Source: Bradyrhizobium glycinis
Lineage (GTDB): Bacteria > Pseudomonadota > Alphaproteobacteria > Rhizobiales > Xanthobacteraceae
NCBI RefSeq assembly: GCF_016031655.1
Contig: NZ_JACCHQ010000007.1
Coordinates: 124,001 to 188,000 of the forward strand
DNA length: 64,000 nt
Direction of reading: 5' to 3'
The position numbers and the translations under genes are program-made. This document shows, in pieces, positions 17,086-25,343 of the stretch (positions within the stretch are counted from its first letter, which is position 1; each line of letters starts with the position of its first letter). The notes under the pieces are model-generated. The model searched no databases. It saw only the letters and a program-made list of their open reading frames with translations, and had not been told where the DNA came from.

Positions 17086-18288
17086 ATGCGAAGCGCCATT
17101 GCAGCTGCAGGGCTGTACGTCGTCTGGTCCGCTCTCGCGGCACCGGCTATCGCGGAGGACCAGCCCGGCATCACCTCCACCGAGATCCGCATCGGACAGA
17201 CCATGCCCTATAGCGGGCCGGTGTCCGCCTTCGGCATCCTCGGCAAGGGCGAGGTCGCATATTTCAAGATGGTCAACGACCGCGGCGGCATCAACGGCCG
17301 CAAGGTCAACCTGCTATCGCTCGACGACAGCTACGTGCCACCCAAGACCGTGGAACAGACGCGCCGGCTGATCGAGAGCGACGACGTCTCGTTCATCTTC
17401 TCGACGATGGGAACCGCGCATAATACGGCGATCGCCAAATATCTGCAGGGCAAGAAGGTGCCCCAGCTGTTCGTCGCCTCGGGCGCCTCCAAGTTCGGTG
17501 ATCCCGCGCAGTTTCCCCTGGCGCTGATGGGCGTGATGGCGCCGTTCCGCAACGAGGCGCGCATGTATGCGCGCTATGCGCTGCAGAAGAAGTCCGACGC
17601 GACCTTCGCGGTGCTGGCGCAGAATGACGATTTCGGCCGCGACTATCTCGCCGGGCTCAAGGACGTGCTCGGCGATCGTTACGAGACGGCCGTCACGGCG
17701 GCGACCTACGAGCCGACCGAGCCGACGATCGACTCCCAAATCGTGAAGCTGAAATCGACCGGCGCGGATGCGCTCGTGATCGCCGCGACGCCGAAATTCG
17801 CTGCGCAGGCGATCCGCAAGACTTTCGAGATCAACTGGCGTCCGATGACGTTCCTGACCAATGTGTCGGTATGGATGTCCTCGGTGATGGAGCCCGCCGG
17901 GCTCGACGCCGGCACCGGCATCATCTCGAGCGCCTATGTGAAGGATCCGCTCGATCCGGCATGGGCGGACGATCCCGGCGTGAAGGGATGGCGCGACTAC
18001 ATGGCCAAATACGTGCCTGACGGCGACATCCGCGACTCCAACTACGTCAACGGCTACAACAACGGAATGGTGCTGGAGCACGTGCTCAAGGCGGCCGGCA
18101 ACGACCTCAGTCGCGAGAATATCCTGCGGCAGGCGCTGTCGATCAAAGATCTGGAGTTGCCGATGCTGCTGCCCGGCATCAAAGTCAATACCGGCGAGAA
18201 TGACCATCTGCCCGTCGAGCAGCTGCAGTTCATGCGCTTCTCCGGCAAGCAGTGGGAGCGCTTCGGCGAGGTGCTCTCGACCAAGTAG
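17086..18288 (+). CDS. ABC transporter substrate-binding protein, branched-chain amino acid type
   Basis: A 400-residue Peripla_BP_6 binding protein. The signal peptide ends near residue 22 (APAIAED) and the mature protein begins GITSTEIRIGQTMPYSGP. ATG 17086 is chosen for the AGGGAGGA eight bases upstream. The same frame opens at 17011 but that would bury the signal peptide. Family segments VNDRGGINGRKV and AQNDDFGRDYLAGLKD are clear. No transporter membrane or ATPase genes are nearby. Likely controlled by the divergent GntR regulator. Confidence 0.92.
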   Translation: MRSAIAAAGLYVVWSALAAPAIAEDQPGITSTEIRIGQTMPYSGPVSAFGILGKGEVAYFKMVNDRGGINGRKVNLLSLDDSYVPPKTVEQTRRLIESDDVSFIFSTMGTAHNTAIAKYLQGKKVPQLFVASGASKFGDPAQFPLALMGVMAPFRNEARMYARYALQKKSDATFAVLAQNDDFGRDYLAGLKDVLGDRYETAVTAATYEPTEPTIDSQIVKLKSTGADALVIAATPKFAAQAIRKTFEINWRPMTFLTNVSVWMSSVMEPAGLDAGTGIISSAYVKDPLDPAWADDPGVKGWRDYMAKYVPDGDIRDSNYVNGYNNGMVLEHVLKAAGNDLSRENILRQALSIKDLELPMLLPGIKVNTGENDHLPVEQLQFMRFSGKQWERFGEVLSTK

Positions 18289-18304
18289 CGCCACGTTGCG
18301 CGCA

Positions 18305-21300
18305 TCAAGACACCGCCCGCCTCACCGCCTTCGCCGCCTTCTCCGCCTCCAGCCGCCGCGGCCGGCCCAGCAGGTAGCCCTGCATCTCGTCGCAGCCTTC
18401 CTGGACGAGGAGCGACATCTGGGCCTCGGTCTCGATGCCTTCGGCCAAGACTGGGACGCCGAGCCCATGGGCGAGGCCGATCACGGCGCGGACGATGGCG
18501 AGCGAGCGCTCGCTCTGGCCGAGAGCGGCGACGAAGGAACGGTCGACCTTGATCCGGTCCAGAGGAAACGCTTCGAGATAGGACAGCGACGAATAGCCCG
18601 TTCCGAAATCGTCGAGCGCCATCAGGATGCCGAGGGACTTGAGCGACTGCATGGTCCGCTTGGCGCGCGGCACGTCCTCGATCAGGACGCCTTCGGTGAT
18701 TTCGAGCTCGAGCCGGCCGGCCGGCAGCCCGCTGTCCCGCAGCGCCCGTCGGACCTGCGCATCGAGGTTTTCCCGGCGGAACTGGGCCGCGGAGACGTTG
18801 ACCGCAACGCGAAGCGGCTGACCCCATGACGCCGCCTCCCGGCACGCCTCCATCAGCACCCAATCGTCGATCTGCGCGATCGCGCCGCTCTGCTCCGCGA
18901 TCGGGATGAACTCTCCCGGAGAAATGAGGCCACGCACCGGATGCCGCCAACGCACCAGCGCCTCGTAGCCCATCAGCGTGCCGTCGCGATGCTGCTGCGG
19001 CTGGTACTCGAGATAGAGCTCGCCCCGCTCCACGGCGACGCGCAGATCGTGCTCCAGCGCACGGCGGTCCCGCAGCTGCTGATCCATCGCGCTGGTGAAC
19101 AGGCGGATGGCGCCCCTGCCCTCGTGCTTGGCACGATAGAGCGCGGCATCGGCGTTCGCCAGCAGCGAGGCGGCATTGTCCGCATCGCGCGGATAGAGCG
19201 CAACGCCGACACAGAGATCGATCTTCAGCGCGTGGCCGTCGACCTCGATCGGGCGCTCGAATTGCGCCCGCATGCGCGTCGCGAGCAGCTCGGCGGTGGC
19301 CGGCAGCGGCAGCTCATCGATGATGCCGATGAACTCGTCACCGCCGACGCGCGCCACGTAAGCTCCTTGCGCGGCTTCCTGCAGGCGGCGCGAAGCTTCG
19401 CGCAGCACGGCATCGCCGACGGCATGACCGAAGCGGTCGTTGATCGCCTTGAAGTGGTCGAGATCGATACAGAGCACCGCGAAGGCGCCGTCCGTGATCT
19501 CCGCGCGTTCGATGGCGTCGCCAAGATGGTGACCCAGCGCGGCCCTGTTGGGCAGCTCCGTGAGCGCGTCGTGGCCCGCCAGATAGCTCACCCGCTGTTG
19601 CGCCCGATTGCGCTCCGTCACGTCGAAGGCGACGCAGACATGGGCCGGACGGTCCTCATAGACCAGCGGCCGGGATTCGATCACGACTTGGATCGCCTCG
19701 CCGTCGGCGGTCCTGTGCAGTTCATAGTCCTGCTCGGCGTCCTGCCGCTCGCAATATTCGAGCTGGCGTTCGGACATCGCGAGCAGGTCCTGGCGGGAAT
19801 AGCCGTAGTGCCGGCACATCGCGCCATTGACGGCGATGAGGCGCCGCCGCTTCGCGTCGACCACCCACATCGGCAGCGGGTTCTCCTCGAACAGGAGACG
19901 GAACGAGGCCTCGCGGCGCTTGAGGTCGGTAATGTCGATGCGGACCCCGATGCTGCCGCCGTCGCTGGTGCGTCGTTCCTCGACGCGGACCCAGCGGTCG
20001 CCCGCCAGATGCTGCTCGTGCGAATGATGCGGCAGCGCATGGTGCGCGAGGCGCTCGGCGAGCCATTCCTCCTCGCGCCCCGCAGCGTCCGGGTATTGTC
20101 CCGCGGCAAGGCCCGTTCGAAGCATGGTTTCGAACGGCGTGCCGGCCGCAAGACCTTCTTGGCTGGCACTGTAGAACTCGGCGTATTGATGATTCCACAG
20201 GACCAGGCGATCGTCCTTGTCGAAAACGGCAAGTCCTTCTGGGACGACGTCGAGGGCTTCGGTCAGATGGGTGTGCGCAGCGCGGGCGGCGGCTTCGGCC
20301 TGCTCGGCCGCGATCTTGGCTTTCGCAAGCGCCAGCTCGGTTCGATGACGCTCGGTGATGTCCTCGTGGGTGGCGACCCAGCCCTTGCCCTCCATCGGGC
20401 GATGCCGGATCCGCACGATGCGGCCGTTGGTCAATTCCACGGTGGTATCCGAATTCTCGGCGCTCACCGGAGCGCTGTTGCGCCAGACCAGATAGTCCTG
20501 CTTCGACATCGTCGGCGCGCTGCCGGCCGAATAGCGGAGATCGACGATCTCGCTCAGCTTCATGCCGGGCCGGACCAGCTTCGGATCCAGATCGTAGATC
20601 TCGAGATATCGCCTGTTGCAGACGATCAGGCGCTGATCGTCGTCGAAGAAGCAAAGGCCTTGAGACATGTTGTTGAGCGCCCGGTCGAAGCGCTCCGCAA
20701 TGGCCGTCGCGGTCTGCTCCGCGGCCCGCGCGCGGTCCCCCTCCTCGGACAGCCGTGCGTGGGTCTCGACCAGCTTCACGAAGGAACGGAAATTGGTGTT
20801 GATCATGCGGGCGAGCAGAGCAAGCAACACCAGGAGATTGATCCCGACCGAGACCAGCATCCCCTCGCCCGAGAGCAAGAGGAGCGTGCCGATCGGCACG
20901 CCTGCGATCAGCATCGCCAGCCGGGACGACGGCGGAAAGCTGCCGAGACAATAGGCCGTCCCGACGCAGCCCATGAAGAGGAGCAGGGCGACCGACGCGC
21001 GCAGGCCGGGATCGACCGCCATGAACAGCCCCAGGATCCAGATCACGAAGCCGCAGCTGAGCAGCACCGTGGCGAGACGAACCCTCGCGAGCTCTCGGTA
21101 CGCTTCATCGGCGGTGAAATCGGCCTTCTTCAACCGGAACCACTGCGCCAGCCGAAGCAGACACGCCGCCATGAGCGCGGCCGGCAAGGCAAATCGCAGC
21201 CAAGTCGATACCGTGTCGGGGAGGACCAGCCCGATGCTGACACTGTTGACCAGAAGCATGGCGTAGAGAACGGGCACCTGCTTGCGCAAGACCCGGAACT

Positions 21301-21382
21301 GCTCGACCAGCAGCGAGCGGCCGAGCGGATCGCTCGTGTCGCCCACGGAGAAGGAGTCGCGAAGCCGCGCGAAGAAGCCCAT
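18305..21382 (-). CDS. Membrane-bound PAS-GGDEF-EAL cyclic di-GMP signalling protein
   Basis: A 1025-residue protein. Residues ~30-200 hold about six transmembrane segments. PAS domains follow at ~235-350, ~365-485 and ~495-605. A GGDEF domain with intact RVGGDEF (about residues 678-684) and an EAL domain starting around residue 800 with GYEALVRW complete it. Both catalytic signatures are intact, so it could make and degrade c-di-GMP, with the balance set by PAS input. The first PAS is the PAS-7 type often paired with GGDEF in rhizobia. It is convergent with the binding-protein gene, 16 bases apart. Confidence 0.93.
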   Translation of the reverse strand: MGFFARLRDSFSVGDTSDPLGRSLLVEQFRVLRKQVPVLYAMLLVNSVSIGLVLPDTVSTWLRFALPAALMAACLLRLAQWFRLKKADFTADEAYRELARVRLATVLLSCGFVIWILGLFMAVDPGLRASVALLLFMGCVGTAYCLGSFPPSSRLAMLIAGVPIGTLLLLSGEGMLVSVGINLLVLLALLARMINTNFRSFVKLVETHARLSEEGDRARAAEQTATAIAERFDRALNNMSQGLCFFDDDQRLIVCNRRYLEIYDLDPKLVRPGMKLSEIVDLRYSAGSAPTMSKQDYLVWRNSAPVSAENSDTTVELTNGRIVRIRHRPMEGKGWVATHEDITERHRTELALAKAKIAAEQAEAAARAAHTHLTEALDVVPEGLAVFDKDDRLVLWNHQYAEFYSASQEGLAAGTPFETMLRTGLAAGQYPDAAGREEEWLAERLAHHALPHHSHEQHLAGDRWVRVEERRTSDGGSIGVRIDITDLKRREASFRLLFEENPLPMWVVDAKRRRLIAVNGAMCRHYGYSRQDLLAMSERQLEYCERQDAEQDYELHRTADGEAIQVVIESRPLVYEDRPAHVCVAFDVTERNRAQQRVSYLAGHDALTELPNRAALGHHLGDAIERAEITDGAFAVLCIDLDHFKAINDRFGHAVGDAVLREASRRLQEAAQGAYVARVGGDEFIGIIDELPLPATAELLATRMRAQFERPIEVDGHALKIDLCVGVALYPRDADNAASLLANADAALYRAKHEGRGAIRLFTSAMDQQLRDRRALEHDLRVAVERGELYLEYQPQQHRDGTLMGYEALVRWRHPVRGLISPGEFIPIAEQSGAIAQIDDWVLMEACREAASWGQPLRVAVNVSAAQFRRENLDAQVRRALRDSGLPAGRLELEITEGVLIEDVPRAKRTMQSLKSLGILMALDDFGTGYSSLSYLEAFPLDRIKVDRSFVAALGQSERSLAIVRAVIGLAHGLGVPVLAEGIETEAQMSLLVQEGCDEMQGYLLGRPRRLEAEKAAKAVRRAVS

Positions 21383-21536
21383 CGGATTTGTCCCAGCCGC
21401 CGTGAAGGTTAGGGCCGGAGTGGCGAAGGACCCGTAAAGGCGCTTGGTGTTTTTACGTTTAACGGAATGTTGGACTCACGAGGCCCATCGCCTCGGTTCC
21501 AAGGATGAAACTGTCCGCGGGCTGGGCATAGCGCCC

Positions 21537-22334
21537 TCACCCCTCCACCCGCCACAGCCTCCACCGCTCCGGCACGCCCTTCAGCCGGTGCACGCCGTGA
21601 TCCCGCAGGCTCACCGCGGCCTGCGTCGTCATCAGCTCCTTCACCGCGCTCGACACCAGCACCTCGCCGGCGCACGCTTTCGCGGCGATGCGGGTGCCGA
21701 TGTGGAAGGCAAGGCCGACCATCTCGCCGCCGCTGATGGTGTATTCGCCGGCATGCAGGCCCACGCGGATCTCGAGGCCGAGCGTGCGCACGGCTTTCTG
21801 GATCGCATTGGCGCAAGCGATGCCGGCGGCGGGCTTCCTGAAGGTCGCCAGCACGCCGTCGCCGGTGGTCACGACTTCCTTGCCGCCGCAGGTCTTCAGC
21901 TCCTTGCGGACCGCCGCGTAATAATGGCCCATGACCTTGGTCCAGCGCGCATCGCCGAGCTTCGCCGCCTTCGCGGTGGAGCCGACGATGTCGACGATCA
22001 GGATGGTGGCGAGCGCCTGCTTGAGCTCTGGCTTGCGTGCGGCCGACGGCCGCCGGTTCGCGATCGGGCCGGTCAGCGGCTCATAGCGATGGCTGCGGCG
22101 CCGCGCGATCGCAGCTTTGGTGTAGTCCTGCGCGCGCTGCGCGGTGCCGCAACGAATGGTCTTCTCCTGCGGGAGGCGCGACCAATAGACCTTGCGCGCG
22201 GCGCCCGTGCCATGCACTTCGACCGCGCCCCATTTCAGGAAGACCGCCGAGCCGACCCGCCTGACACACCACGCCTTCGACGTGTATCCGGAGACGTTCG
22301 ACTGATGGACACCGATGCGGAGGAATTTGGGCAT
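21537..22334 (-). CDS. Class III adenylate/guanylate cyclase with N-terminal WGR-like domain
   Basis: A 265-residue soluble protein. Residues ~30-88 resemble a WGR domain (LKWGAVEVHGTGAARKVYW, then a basic AIARRRSHRYEPL), normally a nucleic-acid-binding module. Residues ~108-235 are a class III cyclase catalytic domain with both metal Asp (LIVDIVGST and TTGDGVLATF) and VGLHAGE. In the segment usually reading VNxAARL it has FHIGTRI, so the transition-state Asn is replaced while Arg is kept. Activity is therefore plausible but not assured. It stands alone between c-di-GMP and small-protein genes. Confidence 0.82.
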   Translation of the reverse strand: MPKFLRIGVHQSNVSGYTSKAWCVRRVGSAVFLKWGAVEVHGTGAARKVYWSRLPQEKTIRCGTAQRAQDYTKAAIARRRSHRYEPLTGPIANRRPSAARKPELKQALATILIVDIVGSTAKAAKLGDARWTKVMGHYYAAVRKELKTCGGKEVVTTGDGVLATFRKPAAGIACANAIQKAVRTLGLEIRVGLHAGEYTISGGEMVGLAFHIGTRIAAKACAGEVLVSSAVKELMTTQAAVSLRDHGVHRLKGVPERWRLWRVEG

Positions 22335-22487
22335 GAAGGCGCGGCCGTTGGAAGGACCGTTGGACGATTTGAAAGAAGCCTATTCGGACAGTTCCGCATC
22401 GGCAATAGGCGCTATCGCGCGGTTCTCTGGCCCACCGATGGCACTTTCTGCGGCAAGGCGCGTTGCGGTGTTTTCGAGGAGGCGCAG

Positions 22488-22694
22488 ATGACCAAGACCA
22501 AGGCTGCCCACGCGCAAGACGCAAAGATCCCGACGCAAGCAGCGCTCAATCCTGGTGACGAAGCCCCGCCTGGAACCAAGGGCACCGGCGAAGACGTCTG
22601 TCCCGATTGTCACGGCAAGGGACGCATCGACGGCGCGCCTTGTGCTACCTGCGGCGGGAGCGGCACCATCACGCGGGCGGTCGGCGGCGCCTGA
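22488..22694 (+). CDS. Small zinc-finger-like protein with DnaJ-type CxxCxGxG repeats
   Basis: A 68-residue protein with CGAGGAGGCGCAG just before ATG 22488. Two CxxCxGxG units (CPDCHGKGRI, Cys38/41, and CATCGGSGTI, Cys52/55) form one four-Cys site as in the DnaJ zinc finger. The first 35 residues are polar and probably disordered. With no J domain it may bind zinc or act as a small redox or chaperone-related protein. No function is known to me. Divergent from the WGR-cyclase. Confidence 0.7.
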   Translation: MTKTKAAHAQDAKIPTQAALNPGDEAPPGTKGTGEDVCPDCHGKGRIDGAPCATCGGSGTITRAVGGA

Positions 22695-22779
22695 CGTCCC
22701 CTCCTCCAGCGGCTTCATCTTCGTAGCAACGATCGGCCCTTACGCGTGTTTTCCGCAACTGGAGACAGTGAGGCGCGGC

Positions 22780-22959
22780 ATGAACAAGACGACCGGACTG
22801 ACACCCGACGATTTTCCGATCGAAGCCGACAAGGACAAGCTGAAGACACACAAGGGCGAGCCGGTGGCCTCGGCCGAGACCGAGCAAATTGCGGACGAGA
22901 TCGCCGACCGGCTGAACGAGCACGCTCACCAGGAAGAGCAGGACCGCTGGTCGGCGTAG
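22780..22959 (+). CDS. Small conserved hypothetical protein
   Basis: A 59-residue acidic protein, ATG 22780, with GTGAGGCGC upstream. It begins with TTGLTPDDFPIEADKDKLKTH and ends in a charged helix ADRLNEHAHQEEQDRW. Very short proteins starting this way are, from memory, frequent in Bradyrhizobium genomes. Function unknown. It follows the CxxCxGxG gene in the same direction, 85 bases on. Confidence 0.6.
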   Translation: MNKTTGLTPDDFPIEADKDKLKTHKGEPVASAETEQIADEIADRLNEHAHQEEQDRWSA

Positions 22960-23120
22960 TTCAGCGGGTTGGCGGTCCCGCAGGAATTGGAACGACCCCG
23001 CGTTCCCGCGCATTGGCCTTTCGCCGGCGTCTCATCATTCCGGCAAATGGCGGCCTCGGCTCAAGCCCCGCCCCCGGACCGCCGGGCCGGGGCCGCCTGA
23101 GGCCGAGCACAGGAGCGGAC

Positions 23121-23405
23121 ATGAAAGCACTCGTCATCGCAGGGCTCATCGCGGCTCTCGCCTCGTCCCCCTCCGCCTTCGCGCAAAGCGACGCGGGTGC
23201 GTCGAGGACGGGCTCCAGCATCAATTCGACCGGCACCGGCGGCACCACCGGCGCGGGCGCCTCCAGCCTCAATACGTCGTCGGACGCCAATAGCGGCGGC
23301 GCGAATGCACCGGCGAAGTCGTCAACGATGAGGCCGGGCGACAACGATCCGGCCCGGCAAACCGGCCAGCAAGCCCTGCCCAACGCCGGACCTAACCGGA
23401 AATAG
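23121..23405 (+). CDS. Small secreted Ser/Gly/Thr/Ala-rich protein
   Basis: A 94-residue protein from ATG 23121, with AGGAGCGGAC directly upstream. The signal peptide is ALVIAGLIAALASSPSAFA, with cleavage near residue 21. The mature chain is low-complexity (SINSTGTGGTTGAGASS) and disordered. It is likely a periplasmic or surface protein. Its 3' end overlaps the convergent cyclase gene by 14 bases. Confidence 0.65.
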   Translation: MKALVIAGLIAALASSPSAFAQSDAGASRTGSSINSTGTGGTTGAGASSLNTSSDANSGGANAPAKSSTMRPGDNDPARQTGQQALPNAGPNRK

Positions 23406-24597
23406 CGCGAGCCGGAAAGGCATACAGCTCGATCGGAGCGTTGAAGCCGCGCACCTCGTGCCGGCCGACATGCTCCAGCGCGAACTCCTTCTCGACAAGC
23501 TCGGCGAAATCGCGCGACAGCAGCACGTTCCTGCCGAGCGTCTTGGTCAGCGCCTCCAAGCGGGAGGCCATATTGACGGCCGGGCCGATCACCGTGAAGT
23601 CGAGCCGCCGGGCCGATCCGATATTGCCGTACATGACGTTGCCGACGTGGACGCCGATGCCGTAGTTCAGCGGCGCGCGGCCGATTCCGCTGTTCCGCTC
23701 GTTGAGCGCGGCCATGGCGTCCCGGGCCTCGGCCACAGCGTGCAGAAGATTGGCGCAGGCGTTCGGCTGATGCAGCGGGAAGATGGCGAGCAGCCCGTCG
23801 CCGATGAATTTCAGTATCTCGCCGCCGTGCCGCGCGATCGGCTCCGACATCGCGTCGAAATAGTCGTTGAGCAGGCCGATGACGTCGTCGCGCGGCCAGT
23901 TGTCGGAGATCTTGGTGAAGTCCCTGAGGTCGCAGATCATGATCGCGGCGCGTACCGTCGTGCCGCTGCCGCGCCTGGTGGCGCCGGCCAGGATCATCTC
24001 GCCGGCGTGCGTGCCGACATAGGTCTCCAGCAGCGTGCGTGCCAGGCGATTCTTGATGCGGATCTCGCTGACCAGCGCCAACACCGGCAACAGCTTCTTC
24101 AGGCCGGCGACATGCGCGTCGTCAAACCCGCCGGGCCGAGCGGTCGCGAAAGTGACGATGTGCCGCTTGCCGAGCGTGTGGTAGAGCGGCCAGGCGACAT
24201 AGTCGGTGAGGCCCTTGGCCCGCATCTCGTCATAGAGGGCGTGCTTGCGGCGATGCGCGGAATCCTGCGCGAGCCGCTCGCGCACCTCGGCGGCGCCGTC
24301 ATGGATCTCGTTGGCGGCGCTGCCGATATATTCTGACCGCTCGCGCACGTCATAGTCGACCAGCGCAATCTCCGCCTCACGCATCCCGTCGGACCACATC
24401 ATCCGTGCGCCCAGCCATTGCGGGTGGTTGATCAGCACATGGAGCGTCGCGCGCTGCACCGGAATGCCCGCCTGCTGCAGGCGGATGCACATCTGCGCGA
24501 AGATGTCGTCGATGTAGCGCTCGTCGCGCGTGCCGTTGGTCAGCCAATCGATGACGCCGTCGGCCTGTGTGGGGGCGTATGTGTCTGGCGCATTCAT
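23392..24597 (-). CDS. Class III adenylate/guanylate cyclase, soluble
   Basis: A 401-residue protein from ATG 24597. The in-frame ATG at 24687 adds 30 residues without sequence character. The N-terminal ~200 residues form a sensor-like region of unknown type (seen as TLHVLINHPQWLGARMMW and AWPLYHTLGKRHIVTFAT), as found in rhizobial cyclases. The catalytic domain at ~215-390 has both metal Asp (MICDLRDFT and KFIGDGLLAIF) and the intact VIGPAVNMASRLE segment. It should be catalytically competent. Start context GAGGGGCAGGAT is acceptable. Confidence 0.9.
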   Translation of the reverse strand: MNAPDTYAPTQADGVIDWLTNGTRDERYIDDIFAQMCIRLQQAGIPVQRATLHVLINHPQWLGARMMWSDGMREAEIALVDYDVRERSEYIGSAANEIHDGAAEVRERLAQDSAHRRKHALYDEMRAKGLTDYVAWPLYHTLGKRHIVTFATARPGGFDDAHVAGLKKLLPVLALVSEIRIKNRLARTLLETYVGTHAGEMILAGATRRGSGTTVRAAIMICDLRDFTKISDNWPRDDVIGLLNDYFDAMSEPIARHGGEILKFIGDGLLAIFPLHQPNACANLLHAVAEARDAMAALNERNSGIGRAPLNYGIGVHVGNVMYGNIGSARRLDFTVIGPAVNMASRLEALTKTLGRNVLLSRDFAELVEKEFALEHVGRHEVRGFNAPIELYAFPARAISG

Positions 24598-24699
24598 ATC
24601 CTGCCCCTCGAGCTGCGGTTTAACGGAGCAGATATCGTGCGCCGGCCGGGCGGCGTCAACCTGGCCAGTTGCACGGATTGTGCGCATCGATCTGAGGTT

Positions 24700-25284
24700 C
24701 TAGACCAGAAGCCGGATCGACCCCAGCACCGGCAGGCCCGAGACGAGCGCAAGCTGCGACGGCCCGGCCAGCTCGAGCTTCAGCGTGCCGGTGCGGGGAA
24801 TCGCAAATTCCTCATGGTCGAGGCGGATGCGGCATTCGCCGCGCGCGGCGTAGACCAGATGCGTGCCGGCGGCGAGCTGGAGGTCGCCGGGTTCCTTCAA
24901 TGCGACCAGGTCGATCTCCGCCGCACCGCGCCGCGCCATGAGGTTCACGACCTCGACGGGACCGGCCTCGAGCTCGGTCACGATCTCGAGCTCGCCGGTG
25001 AAACGCACCGTCGTAAAAGGTTCACGTTCGTCGAATTCCTGCGTCGGGGACTTCAGCACCAGCCCGCGCCCTTCGACGACCATCTGCAAGCGGTCGATGC
25101 CGGGCATATGGGAGAAGGGACCGGGCGCCACGATCGGCGTCGACGCAAAGCGCCACAGCAGGCTGTCCCAGCCCTTCCGCGGCGCATCGGCCCGATGAGC
25201 ATCAGCGATGTCGGTGAAGATGCCGCCGCCGTTCTTCCAGGGCGAGCGGGTGTAGTCTTCAGGATCGAGCAAGGTGACTTTCAT
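24700..25284 (-). CDS. hutD: HutD/Ves-family protein
   Basis: A 194-residue cupin-like HutD protein. Family motifs are WKNGGGIFTDIA, LLWRFASTPI, GPFSHMPGIDR and the C-terminal cupin strands. HutD is found in histidine utilisation operons and Ves in cold response, but the biochemical role is unclear. It may limit degradation or bind a small ligand. No other hut genes are here. ATG 25284 is chosen because homologues start at MKVTLLDPEDY. An upstream in-frame ATG at 25323 adds 13 residues. Neither has a strong ribosome binding site. Confidence 0.85.
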   Translation of the reverse strand: MKVTLLDPEDYTRSPWKNGGGIFTDIADAHRADAPRKGWDSLLWRFASTPIVAPGPFSHMPGIDRLQMVVEGRGLVLKSPTQEFDEREPFTTVRFTGELEIVTELEAGPVEVVNLMARRGAAEIDLVALKEPGDLQLAAGTHLVYAARGECRIRLDHEEFAIPRTGTLKLELAGPSQLALVSGLPVLGSIRLLV

Positions 25285-25343
25285 GTTCGGCGGCCGCCCG
25301 GGACGTTGAGGTTTGTACCCCATTTGTAGCCCGGATGATGTCG

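Noticed and set aside
18941..21412. Plus-strand frame of 823 codons opposite the GGDEF-EAL gene
   Set aside because: Shadow of the real minus-strand gene; no motifs and no ribosome binding site.
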